Positions 22,611 to 62,657 of a stretch of 64,000 nucleotides of DNA are shown here, piece by piece (position 1 is the first letter of the stretch; each line of letters begins with the position of its first letter). The DNA lies in assembly GCF_050947875.1 (NCBI RefSeq), contig NC_134577.1, forward strand, positions 66,901,639 to 66,965,638. The letters run 5' to 3'. This DNA comes from Dermacentor variabilis (Eukaryota > Arthropoda > Arachnida > Ixodida > Ixodidae). The notes beneath the pieces are model-generated. The model was not told where the DNA came from, searched no databases, and saw only the letters and a program-made list of their open reading frames with translations. The position numbers and the translations under genes are program-made.

Positions 22611-24118
22611 TAGTGGGCCTCTTCGATTTTCAGAGTTCTGGCAGCCCGCTGGGAGCCAGACGTCAGCCAGCTAGTTCCGGTTCTGACAGGAAGTCACGTG
22701 GGCTGGGATCCCAAGACAACGCGAACCTGCCCGAAGTTTGCAAAATCGAACGCCGGTACAGCTGGCCAAATGTAAACATGCTACCAGCATGGCAGCGCCC
22801 GTCGAGGCCGACGCGCGCTCGGCGTAGTCGGCCCATTTATGCGTTGCCAGCTTGAAGATATATTGTTGCATTTAGGAATACGACCACTTTCGCGCGATTT
22901 CGCGCGACTCGGCGCAGGACGCGTACTCGGCCAACCTCGCCTTGCGCAGCGCAACAGATGGCCTCCGACGAGGCGGATGACAAGACGCGAAATCGTGATC
23001 GTATACTCGAAAGCGATAGCTGGAGGATCCCTGCTCGCAGCGATCACGTCGACCACCGGCGACATTGATGAGTTTGCGTTGTGTCATCACAAGACATGAG
23101 AAAGCAGGTTATCGGGTACGTCTCACACGCATAAAATTTCGCGCCGACCTGCTTGGGCTTCGATTTCAGAAAGTTTGTTGTCGCTGATGGTGCTTCTCAT
23201 TTATGGAGCTGAGGACGCGGCTGGCGCGCGAAAATGCACGTCGCCTGTGACCAGCGAAACGTTTCACACAAAAAATAACATTGGTCGCAATCATGAGAGC
23301 AATAAGCCAATGTACGTGTACGTGTCTAATGTACCGAGTGCAATCAGTGTATTCTTATATAAACGGCCTGCAATTCGAACACATATCGGTTTCGAGCTGC
23401 CACCCAAGCATACGACGGAGAGACGGAGCGAACACGGGCTAGCTGCAAAGCCTTCGCTAACTGCAGAAAAAGGAGATACCTCCGCATACATACGCGAGAT
23501 ATGTGAAAAGGAACACCACCAGTGAAAGACGAACCCAAAATGTACCGCAATGTGTGAATGAGCGCCAACAACTTGCGTGGAACACGATGCAGTTAACATG
23601 CACGCATGAGAGCGCGGCGCTCTGTTTACCTCCGCGAAGAAGCAATCAGGGGACAACCCCCCACACACATATACACACACACAAAAGCTTCAAACGGTTC
23701 ACCACGGCTCGTATCACACCGATTCGCGATGCGGAACGGGGCGTTAGCACCTAAAGAGATAACGCTAGAAGTAAGGAAATTCGAAGATGACCGTATACAG
23801 TTGGCTGAGCGAGGTAAATGTAAGTCCTCAAGCGCCCGCGTTGCAATCCGTGAAGTCCCAGCAAAGATGGCGGCGAGCGCCCATCGCCTGTTTTAGTCGT
23901 CTGCTAGCCAGAGAACTTCCAGAGAGCAGCCAGACCAAAATCGTCCTGGCAGGTTCTGGCAGCCCGCGGGTAGCCAGAACCGTCCAGCGCGAGCAAAACG
24001 AACGCCCGGCGGAAGTGCGTAGCGCGGTGGGCGGAGCAACCCGAGAAAAACGAAGACGCTCTGGCTGGTTCTGGCAGCCCGCGGGTAGCCAGAAGTGGAA
24101 AATCGAAGAAGCCCAGTG
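22611..24118. mobile_element. 1.5-kb element with about 45-bp terminal inverted repeats
   Basis: The left end (agtgggcctcttcgattttc, continuing agagttctggcagcccgc) matches the reverse complement of the right end (cactgggcttcttcgatttt, continuing ccacttctggctacccgc). The palindromic word ttctggcagcccgcgggtag recurs at 23954 and 24069. No transposase is encoded and no target duplication is found, so its superfamily is open. Confidence 0.65.
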
Positions 24119-25760
24119 ATCGTGTTGAACTAAAGCATTTGAAGGTATTGGCACTCTATGCTTAATTTAAAGTTCAGCTGCAATGAACTTTTACTTTGGC
24201 TAAAGTGGTTTTAAGTGAATAGCATTTTGCTAATGTAGCAATATTGGCAAAGATGCGGGTTTGGCAACTACCAGATTTTGGGGGAAATTGAACCATCTAA
24301 ATTCGTTTGCCTAAAGTGCATTAACGATAACATTTTGTAATATTGTCACGTATACAGTTGCAACTGTATTACCCGTCCACCTTACTTTGGTATCGCTCTG
24401 TCAATGAAAAAAGCCATTGCTCGACCATGAATGTGTAGGGTGCAAAGATTGTGCTGTTGCACCATATTCCAGGAAGCACGCAATTAGCTAGTAGATGTCT
24501 ACCTTCTAGCTTGATCTAGCTAAGATCACAGCTAGTAGCAGTCTATTGTAAGCTGTACTCTAGATCTAGACATCTACAAGCCAGCTGGTAGCTCAGCTAA
24601 TGCTCTCTCGACTTGTGGCTAGTAGCCCACCATGGGAAACACTGCTGTAGCTGCAGTGTAGACATTCAATGTAGAAGTCTGTTTCAACATCGCAGGTGCT
24701 ATAGTTGGCTCTACTTACCATGTTTACAACCCTGGAAGGTACAATTGTTATTTTGCATGTCGCTACAAGAGCACAAGAAAGGCAACGACCACAATAAAAT
24801 TTTCACCTTGACTGTAGTCAGTGTCTTCCTTGTGTCAAGTTAATTCCCAACCAGATGAGCTGTTAAGCACTTGATTTTATGCCACTAATATTGGACAAAT
24901 GTCAAACTGATAATTTAAATAATAAGTACAGTGCAACAAAATACCTTTTGTCAATACATAGCACTAGTACCGAAAAGTTATCCCAACGTTCACAAAGAAA
25001 TGTATTTGTGCTCTCCGTAATGTTCTTCCAATCCTTATAAACATCAAGGCCACAGGTTTTGCCTAAGGTCGGGCAAGTATATGCATTTCTAGTGATCATA
25101 TGGCATGAGCACTAACCAAGTTTTATGTTCACCAAAGTTGGTGATGAGACATTATTGGAGGTTTTAATACAAAGTATGACATCTATCGCTACGCATGTGC
25201 ATCAGTGCAAGTGATTTTATATTATGCCCCTTTATTTTTAAGAACTTAAGATACAGCTTATACTCCTGCCACACAGACAGAAAATGACATTAACTGGTTA
25301 ATGCCTTAAACTTTATAATGTTATTCGCGGGGTGCCACACGGACATGCTTAATGGCATTAAAGCTTAATGCTATACGCGACGTAGTGCGTTTTAGTAACT
25401 CACTTGGCCATCAAATGCGTACTCTCGTTCCCAAAGTCTCCACTTTCTGACGAGACTAAACCGATTCTTAGTGAATAACAATTGGAACCCGCGAAAGTGA
25501 GCGCTTCAGAATGTGCGTAGGAAATCTACGAAGAATCGGTTTGCACGCACTCAGTTTGTGGTGCTGATTACGCCACTATCCCCTCACCTTTTCCGAAGCG
25601 TGCCAGCAACTTCCGCGCTCACAAAAGTTGACTGTGTCGCCCCCCCCCCCCCCGCAATTCCTTGAGGCTCCCCTGAATCCTCTGTGGCAATGCTTTAGAA
25701 ATTCCGACACTTTTTCAAAGTAATTCACAATGGCTAGAAGCGTATGACTTGGAGACATCA
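24119..25760. other. Intergenic sequence without recognised gene
   Basis: It contains short palindromes around ctagatctaga (24545-24575) and a poly-C run at 25640-25653. No coding similarity is seen. Confidence 0.4.
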
Positions 25761-26389
25761 AATGCTAGCCACCTCGAATACGTCTATACTATAGCTCTTG
25801 CTGCTTCAAGCCTGATCAGGCTGTATCAAGCTAGCTAGTAGCCAACTTGTGTTCCCTGGGGTATGACACGGAGCCAAATGTCTCCTCGTGCACGGCCTTT
25901 AGAGAGGTGCTAGCCATCCAAGTGCCAAGCGCTAGCCTAGAGCTAGCCATCTTGAATACGTCTAAACTATGGCTTGACAGTACGTTTGTCCAGCCGAGCA
26001 GGAATACGGTGGCGATTGAGAGAGCGGAATAGGCCATAGTAGGCATAAATTACACTGGGTGCACATCAGGAGCATCTGTTGCAGAAATTCCCCATTTGCT
26101 CGACCATGGCTCCCCTGTGTTGGACACGTAGGGTCTCGAAATTGCGAGAAGAGACTCGGGTAGCAATTAAGACAGAGGGATATCCAACCCATTTGACTAC
26201 AGCGTAGCGAGTCCTTATCCGTGGTGAGTGCAAGCGCAGGGGCCCCAGCCATCTGGGACTACGGCGGGCTCCAGCCGCGCAGGGCGGTATCGGGCACCGC
26301 CTGCAGGTGGGTGTCATTTATTCACCCTAGTGGACAAACACCCTCTGCAAAGCAAATGGGCTCTTCATGAATAAGGAGCGAGCACTGTT

Positions 26390-26568
26390 AAAAATTAAAT
26401 TGCGGGGTTTTACGTGCCAGAACCACTTTCTGATTATGAGGCACGCCGTAGTGGAGGACTCCGGAAATTTCGACCACCTGGGGTTCCTTAACGTGCACTT
26501 AAATCTAAGTACACCGGTGTTTTCGCATTTCGCCCCCATCGAAATGCGGCCGCCGTGGACGGGATAGC
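26390..26568 (-). repeat. Ruka-type SINE, head-truncated
   Basis: Minus-strand text reads from the SINE body (atttcgatgggggcg, cttagatttaagtgcacgtt) to its 3' end (tggttctggcacgtaaaacc). The tRNA-like head is cut off just before the B box. Confidence 0.8.
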
Positions 26569-27079
26569 GAGCACTGTTGAAAAAATAGACCATAAAACCC
26601 CTATAGCTGTAACATAAATTAGACCTAAGCTTTCTAACATGTAAATAAATGCAACTATTGCATTTTGGTTAAGCAATGTCTGAACCCTAGCGCCCATACG
26701 CCCTCTACTGCACGGACATGACATTCCAAGTATCCCACTGCGGCTACATCCCCGATACACTCTACCCAAATTTTCTTTGTTCCTGTCAGTAAGTAGCACT
26801 CAAGGAGACGTCTAGTACACCTCGTAATTAGCGGAAATGACACAAATCCCAAACAACGACCGGCGATATTTTAATCTCTCAGGTCATGCCAAAGTGCCTA
26901 GCTAGCAGGTGCTTAATATGGTTTGAGTTTTGCGTTATTTCAGCGAGCGAGCGGCGTTTTTGTAAGTTTTGGTGTCGGAAACGTCTATTTTTTATAGCTC
27001 ATCCTAAAGCGCGCTTGTGTTTGAAAAATAATGTTTTTCGGGAAGGATTTTTTTGACACAAGCTTTCAGAGTGTCGTCT

Positions 27080-27712
27080 ATAATTAGTAGCGAGGCACTG
27101 GAAGTGGTAAGGGAGTACATCTACTTAGGGCAGGTAGTGACGGCGGATCCGGATGATGAGGCGGAAATAATCAGAAGAATAAAAATGGGCTGGGGTGCGT
27201 TTGGCAGACATTCCCAGATCATGAACAGCAGGTTGCCATTATCCCTCAAGAGAAAAGTGTATAATAGCTGTGTCTTACCAGTACTCACCTACGGGGCAGA
27301 AACCTGGAGGCTTACGAAAAGGGTTCTACTGAAATTGAGGACGACGCAACGAGCTATGGAAAGTAGAATGATGGGTGTAACGTTAAGGGATAAGAAAAGA
27401 GCAGTTTGGGTGAGGGAACAAACGCGAGTTAATGACATCTTAGTTGAAATGAAGAAAAAGAAATGGGCATGGGCAGGACATGCGATGAGGAGGGAAGATA
27501 ACCGATGGTCATTAAGGGTTACGGACTGGATTCCAAGGGAAGGGAAGCGTAGCAGGGGGCAGCAGGAAGTTAGGTGGGCGGATGAGATTAAGAAGTTTGC
27601 AGGGACGACATGGCCACAATTAGTACATGACGGGGTTGTTGGAGAAGTATGGGAGAGGCCTTTGCCCTGCAGTGGACGTAACCAGGCTGATGATGATGAT
27701 GACGATGATGAG
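27080..27712 (+). mobile_element. 5'-truncated RTE-type LINE, 3' end with (TGA)n tail
   Basis: One open frame reads ALEVVREYIYLGQVVTAD, KRKVYNSCVLPVLTYGAETW, RAMESRMMGVTLRDKKR, KKWAWAGHAMRREDNRW and RGQQEVRWADEIKKFAGTTW. This is the C-terminal region after the reverse transcriptase in RTE-like elements. It ends in gatgatgatgatgacgatgatga, the simple-repeat tail. The frame has no stop, so the insertion is younger than its relatives here. Confidence 0.88.
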
Positions 27713-27784
27713 ATCGGGGCACGTGTCTCTGGAAACGTTTCCGATGCGCGTCGGTTTTTCTGCGTCCGTGAGCACTGCTAATTG

Positions 27785-28170
27785 GTGTTGCTGGAGGCCG
27801 TTATGGAGGACCCTCCCGAGTGAATTTGCAATAGTCTCAGGTGAAGTGGGGGGCATTGAAGTCCCCCACTATCGAGGCTGCTCTTGGTACTACTTTCAGT
27901 TTCAATGTGCCGTATGAATATGTCGAAACTCGTTAGCTTCTCCTTGGGTGGGCTACGTTCAGGATGAAGAGGCTGCGTGAGTCGCGTTTTGGTGGAATAA
28001 TTTCCGCGGAGTTTTGGGGATTAACTGTGTTGTATGGGGAGGTCTGTGGTTCAATATGATGGAACGCGTTTCGTAGTTGCGAGGGGCTTTCTCGTGCAGG
28101 ATCGCCGCTCGCGCCTCATCGTTTCTGATGTGCGTAGCCATGCCATGTAAATTTTGGACGTGTCCCGATT
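27785..28170 (-). mobile_element. LINE endonuclease fragment
   Basis: The minus strand reads AASIVGDFNAPHF, the GDFNAPH motif of exonuclease-endonuclease-phosphatase domains, after a stretch like SLFILNVAHP. Stops and frameshifts are present. It belongs to a different LINE type from the RTE tail that ends 70 bases away. Confidence 0.55.
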
Positions 28171-29060
28171 TCCTGTAGCGCTGTTATGTCTGGTGGTTAC
28201 GGTTACTAGTGGTTATGTATCGTTGCAGTGTGCCTTCCCACGAAACACAGAACCTCTTAAAAACTTCCTGAAATGGCAACAAACGGCTACAGACGGCTTG
28301 GTCTATGATAAAACCGAAAATAGAATTTCTTCTTAACATAACCTCAGCACTTGGAATATGCTAGTGTATATTCTATTTGCGGCAAAACCCACTACTGGTG
28401 TCACTAGAGTCTATTTTGATAAACACATTCAGAACGTCTAACTCAAGAACTTTTTTAGATCTTTTTGTCTAAAAGTGCATAAAAGGCCAAACGACGTGTT
28501 AAAAGTGCGGTTACCGTCGGCCGTCGGCGTTAGCGAATAAAAGACGCCACAGACAAATCGAACTCGTTGGAAGCAACATAATAAGTTGGCTTTAATGTTA
28601 AATAATTTCGCACCAGAACTTCAACAATCAAGGGCGGGTTATTGTTTTCCAAAACGGGGCGCGCACACGACGCCTGGAAACCGTTCTATGCTCGCGCAGG
28701 TACTGACAGCAGCAGGAGCGAAACGCCGGTGTTGCAGTGACAACACGGTGTCAGAGCGACTGCGCTGCGATCACTTCGGCGGCAGTCAAGTATAGGCAAG
28801 CTCTAAATTTGCCGGACATCTCACTCCGTGCTGGAAACACTGGGAGACAGGAAGTTTGAAAAAAACGGCCACTGCCGCCCGCAATATCTCGGTCGTGGGT
28901 TCGTTATGCCAGTTGTACGTTATTCTAAGCCGTTCTGTACATTTATACTGGATATTAACTGCAGTCATTTAGCTGTGCTGATGCTGTTTGCCGTGTGTTT
29001 TGCATCAATGCTTCGTGACATCGGCTGTATTGCGTGTTTTCGCCGACGGCTTACCACCAC
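28171..29060. other. Intergenic sequence, nothing recognised
   Basis: Short open frames only, with no family likeness on either strand. Confidence 0.4.
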
Positions 29061-29065
29061 AATAC

Positions 29066-29294
29066 ACGCCGTGGTTGCTCAGTGGCTATGGTGTTAGGCT
29101 GCTCAGCACGAGGTCGCGGGATCGAATCCCGGCCACAGCCACCGCATTTCGATGGAGGCGAAAACACCCGTGTACTTAGATTTAGGTGCACGTTAAAGAT
29201 TCCCATGTGGTCGAAATTTCCGGAGTCCTCCACTACGGCGTGCCTCATAATCAGAAAGTGGTTTTGGCACGTAAAACCCCATAATTAAAAAAAA
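29066..29294 (+). repeat. Full-length Ruka-type SINE
   Basis: It starts with a tRNA-like head (gtggttgctcagtggctatg as A-box region, cgggatcgaatcccgg as B box). The body follows (gtacttagatttaggtgcac, cctccactacggcgtgcctc) and it ends cgtaaaaccccataatt plus an A-rich tail. This is the best reference copy in the window. Confidence 0.9.
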
Positions 29295-32200
29295 AAATTA
29301 CTACCGCAATGGCGGTATCTGCGTTCGCCGCCTTCGTGTCACGGTGCGTCTTTGTATGTCGCACGTTCGGATAACACTTTTTTTCGGTAAGTGAAATACC
29401 TCGCACTTCGTTTTTCGGCAACAATGTGAATATTTTTAGGTGTTACCTGCGACAATTCTTGATGTATGGGCTCTTCCGCCCTGCTGGTTTTCGTCATCTT
29501 TACTTTTATACGAGGGTTCTGCTTGTGTTCAGCAGTTCAGCACTACCGCGCTCCACTACTTCCGCAACACCAGTCAGAACTTTGCCCTGCTTGTTAGTCT
29601 TCGTGGTTAACGTAGCACGAACCAACGGAACGGAGTGCATTCGAAGACGATGCGCTGGCTGTAATCCTGAACCAGACTGAACTTGCCCTATTTTGTGTCC
29701 TTTTGCTCTTGCATGGGTTACAGCGTTGCGAGCGCGCGCACGTGTGTCAGTGACTACGCAGCTTGTAGCGTTCCCAATTTATGACAAAAGAAAAACATAA
29801 CTGCAATGTTTACTTCATGTATACAATTCCAAATGCAATCGTCTGCTGATGTACAAATTTCACTTGTGTTTTGTTCTAAATAAGCATCAGAACGTTTAGC
29901 CTAGTAGGTGTTTCATCTGGGAGTGCAATCACGACTGCTTGGTATTTATTAATGAATGACTGTGGCTGGGGGTCACCTCATTTGTAATTGCAAATCTGTC
30001 TTTCAACTGACTTGATGCCCTCTTATTTTGTTCCTTTTACTCCACAGACGGCAGGACATCCTTCATGCACCTTGGCGCTAGCTGGATGACGGGACCTCAT
30101 CATGATAAGTGTAAGCCAACAAACTGTACACTCTCTGGTCCCCCCAGTGCTTTGTATATGGGTTAAGGCCAGTGAGCGCTTAATGGTAAAATAGTTAGGT
30201 GGTGTCTCACAAACGGGAATTTTTTTTTGCACTGGTCCCTTATAAGCTGCCACTATTATAACCAATTTCTCAGTGCCAGTGTACATACACAGTTCTACTA
30301 ATAATTAGTTTCCCTAAGCTTTACAAAATTTACCTGTAGATAGTCACTGCTATGTAAGAACTCACAAATTAACTATGTTGTGTCATATGAGTATTCCATA
30401 CATGAGTGAAAATTAGCTACAACAGTGTACATTACACCTTGCTTCCCTAATACATAAATGTATTCAGGGCAGTATGTGATTAGTTCTGTATTCTAAATGT
30501 TTTCTGTGTGATATAGTTTTTTACATTAATTTACTGTACAGTATCGGCAAGCATTCTAACTTAAAATTTATGTGTGCAGTAAAAGGTATGATTTGCCGTT
30601 ACAATTGATGTGCGTGTAGAACAGGCACGATGCTGAGTGTTCCAGCAGTTTGCAGAGGTGCTTTTAAAATTGACATAACTATAATTTTACCTGTGCTGTA
30701 TTTTGTCACCTGTTTCAATAACATCATTGGACGTGTTATCAGAATTTAGCAATTTATTTGCCCTGGCCCATTAGCCTGCCACATTTGACTTTTCATTAGG
30801 TGGGCAATTATTCAGCATGGACCATTACTTGAATACATCTTTTTCTGTGCAGTGGCTTCTCAATTGCGGGTCATCGTAGATGCTCAGAATTACCTGAGGC
30901 TATAGATGCACTGATGAATTTGCTACCTATAAGAATCACTTTGCACTTTCTCGCCCAAACAGCATGTTAACACTTCCAAGACAGTGGGCAATGTTATCGT
31001 TTGATCACATCATGAGATACTTTCAGAGTGGTATGACGCATCATCCAAGTTGATGCATCATTTGTGTTAGGGATTGCCAGAAGCCAATTAGAGTCCTATA
31101 AAAATATGTCAACAAAAGTGATTGGTCTAGCTAGGAGTGCTGCTTTGGAACACTACTTTATCACCAGTCCTCCTTTGCATGCTGCCTGCTTACTCTGTAC
31201 TGTGTCATGTTTAAGTTTGAAAAAGAAAGGCAAGAGCTAGGAGTGCAAAATGCCAAACTTGCTTTTAGTGTAACAATATAAAACGCTATTTAACTTTTTT
31301 AGTTAAGTCAGCACATCATTTACCCGCAGAGAGAATTACTGTTTTAAACTGATTATATTTAGCAGGAAGCTTCTCAGACTTGTTTGACAAGTTGATAAGT
31401 GCCTTTTTAGCCACAAAAACCATATATTAATTTCAAGGCTGACTTTGACTCTGCTCTGCAGTTTAATAACTATATTCCATGAAATATACTGGTCATTTTA
31501 AAGATCATCACATACATACCTTAAGTTACCCGTAAGTTAAGAGAAAGGAGTGACTAAAATTTATTTTTAATGTGAGCCAAACTTCTTACTTAGCACATAT
31601 TGCTAATTGAAGTTCCAATTTGAACATTCCCATTTCCTCCCTCGCCTTGTTTCTCTCTTCTGTGCCGGTATCGTTTGCCTATGTCTACAAGAACCTTCAC
31701 GCGTGGCCTGTCACAGCAAGCTTTTGTGGGCAGCCAGTGCTCTCCTACGGAGGCTGGCCTGCTCTGGCAGGGGCGGCAATCATCTTCAAGATTCATCCAT
31801 GTTCACCTTTGCTGCTATTTGTCACTCTTGTTAATTACACTTTCTGCATCTTTTCTAATTTATTAGGTAATAAAGTATGACTATGTGACATGGTGTGAAG
31901 TAGATGCCTTGCTGCATTTTCGCTTGCAATCATCTTTTATGCATGAAAAAACTCATCGTACAGTGTATGAAAAAAATAACAGCATAATATGATTTATCTT
32001 TCAGTTCCGGTAACATGCAACGTGCAAGGCATTCGCTAATGGATGGTATATCGAAGAACTGGCCATTATTTCTATGTGATCCTGTACAAGCATGTGGCGT
32101 TACCTTATAAGGGGCACCAACAAAGTAAGTTACAATTTACTTTTAAATGAAGCGTGTACATCAGAAAAAAAAATATATATTGCCAGTTAGAGTGGTTCGC

Positions 32201-33500
32201 AGAATGTTTTTCCAGAAGTGTACTATCCTTTATTTCTTAACAATTCATTGCAGCACAGCGTTCTGTTTCGTATACTGATGTCAGGCTATTGTGAACCCCA
32301 CAGCTGAAACCATGTAATTTTTACTTGAACTACAGCATCACTGACAAACTGTTTCCCTGCTAGAAACTATTTCAATTTGGTGGAGACCCAGCAGGGCGAA
32401 GTTTTGTCAATAATGACGTGTTTCATGGAGAGGTGTTCTTGTTTAGGTCAATGGGTATGGTATCAATGGGCAGAACATTGGCATGATATCAGCATACAAT
32501 ACAGATCTTGTTTTGTTTGCAAAATAATTCTGACAGGCGACATCCAATTGATTGGTCTAAGCAAAAAGCACCAATTGACCAATGAGGCTGTACTACACTA
32601 TTCCCATGGTTCACATCTGGAAAAACTGCCTGTGCATCACTCTATCCGACAGTATAAACTTTTTTTCTGATGTCCGTGCCTCATTTAAAATAATTTGTAA
32701 CTGTGGGCGAACCTCGTGTTACTGTAACAGCTGCCGCAAAAATTTGAGAGTATGGCTAAACGAAGTCTTCTGCTGTTTCTGTCAAGCTGTCCATTAGTCA
32801 ACTGTTAGCGTAACGTTAGCAGGGCTTACTGAAGTACTTCTAGACGTCCATGGCTACAAAACGTTTTAAGACAGCTAATAGACTTTTGAATTAGCCGTTC
32901 AAGACATCTTTTGGACATCAAGTAGCTGCTTGCGTGTTTCATGGGTTCCTTTTTAGACGCGAATTCGCTTCCGCAACTTCATTGCCATATGGTATGGAAA
33001 GTAGTTGGTTTTGGCCGTTGTCTCTTATCGTGTTTCCCCGTGTTCATTCGCTTGGTTTACTTGTGGTCCTGGAGGATTTCTTCGCGATGCTCAGGATGCC
33101 ATGAGCCTCAGCGTTCCGATTCTGACGAAGCCGGGAAAAAAGACAACTTCGCGAAGACAGCATTCATGTAAAAAAAAAAACAATGCAGGCTGTATACCTT
33201 GCCGTCCAAATAGTGTGGCACCAGCAGAATTCTTGGAAACTCGACGCGAAGGTTGCCTGCGCACAAAAAAAAGAAACAAAAAAAAAAGAGAAAAATTTGT
33301 CACGTGTTCTTATGCCATGAATGCTGTGTTGTGTTTTTCGAAGGTTTGCACACGCAAAGAGTTCAACTACAGCTATACTATACGAGTTTTTCTTAGCCTC
33401 TTCTTTTGGACGCGTGGTGGACGTTTTCCAGAAGTGTTTAATTAGTTCTGCTCGAAGCTCTCAGCGTAGACTGCCTTCAACGCTGCTTAGAATTAAAGTG
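29295..33500. other. AT-rich intergenic sequence without supported gene
   Basis: Between the SINE and the M13-like gene no coding similarity, RNA gene or clear repeat is seen. The last part, 32940-33500, contains several A-runs (33170, 33266, 33277). Confidence 0.4.
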
Positions 33501-33698
33501 CGCACACATAGGTGAGGATCATCACCATCGTAATATATTCCCCCACAGTAATCTGTGCCCTCTTTCGAAAGTCTCATCGTCGTCGTTATGCCCGTCGCGT
33601 GACTGGTCAGGAGGCAGAAGAAGAAGACAAGCGATCGGGATCGTCGGAAGCAGCGAACAGTAAAAGCAACGCATCACCGTGCAGTGTGCCGTACAGCC

Positions 33699-61481
<27,783 letters not shown>

Positions 61482-62116
61482 TCGAGACCCCGCGGGCGTG
61501 TTTAGTTTTGCACGCTACATTTTTGTTGTTAAGGCACGCTATAGAATCTATTCTCACGGAGCTAGTTGCTAGACGATTTACTTCACGTGCCCCCTTTTTT
61601 TGGACGAGTAATTTAATTTTTTTGTTTCGATGATGTTGAGGAACCTTTAACTCTAACTTTGTTGTCTGCACCTTTCAATTTTGTAATGTTAATTTCTTTG
61701 ACTTGAACGGCCCGCGAGTAGACATCATCCCGTAGATGTCATTGTCGGGACCTTTGCGCAACAGTTTTTACGAGCATTTAATTTGGAACGCCCCGTTTCA
61801 TTTATATCGATTCTCTCGAAGCTCCCGGCTATAGCGTGGCGGAATGTGTTATGTTAGGAAAAAAATGGAAAAAAAAATGTTTTTTCCCCGCGTGAGGCAG
61901 GCCAAATTTAACACATACGCTGTCACGGCCACGGTATCCTTAATTTATTGCATTTGCGAAGCCACTGCCAGCTGCACATCTATAGAAATGCGAGTGCAAA
62001 TTAACAAATTCGGCTCAACAAAAAGACACGGATGCCTCCGGGACAAAATCCGCTTGTGTCCGTTGTTGAAGACAGTAGCTGGTTCGCTTGTAATTACAAA
62101 CCATCGTGGATAATAA
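61482..62116 (+). other. Probable 3' UTR of the M13-like gene
   Basis: No coding signal is seen after the stop at 61481. The first canonical poly-A signals are overlapping AATAAA hexamers near 62105-62115 (ggataataaataaac), about 630 bases downstream. The use of this signal is inference. Confidence 0.45.
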
Positions 62117-62233
62117 ATAAACATAACGTTCGCTATACGTTGAACCACTGTGAATAAATTAAGGAAGTAATGATAGTAATAATGCTGCTTGAAGGGATGA
62201 TAAATAGGAAAAAAGATGGGCTCCAATCCACGC

Positions 62234-62657
62234 TGTAACAGCGGTTGACTAGCGAAGTGGTGGTATCACCTTACTGGATAGACCGATGTGACGTAGCCTT
62301 GAGCTGGGTCCTGCCGAGCCTGAGCACGACGACGCTGTGCATATTGACGTGGCTGTTCTTTTCGTAGCTCATTGTGTTCATGCTGCTCTTTGGGAATCCT
62401 AACTATGCGTGGCCTTTCCATAGCGCTATCAGAACACAAATGAAATCAGTTGTTAGGAGGGTTCTTCTTTTACATATTGCTACACGCGTGTGATATTTGA
62501 TTGTTTGTAGGAGGTGCGTGGGCTCCATCACTCGAGAAAAAGAAGGAAGAATGAACTGGGCTCGCGCTGTGAATCTAACCGGTCAGCGCTGCAACCGCTG
62601 TTCTAAATATAACCTTTAAATAGTTGCTCGTCTTACTGACTCGTCCTTCGCGTAACA
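62234..62657 (+). mobile_element. Putative 5' LTR of a Ty3/gypsy element
   Basis: The segment begins tgtaacagcggttg and ends cttcgcgtaaca, so the ends are TG…CA. A TATA-like stretch (aaatataacctttaaatag) lies 40 bases before the end, where a promoter is expected. The gag reading frame starts just after. The second LTR lies outside the window, so the call rests on ends and position. Confidence 0.4.

Noticed and set aside
23175..23680. Overlapping frames of about 116-129 residues near 23.2-23.7 kb
   Set aside because: They lie inside the 1.5-kb TIR element, show no domains and lack splice support.
29066..29140. A tRNA gene
   Set aside because: It is the head of a SINE that occurs at least six times with the same body.
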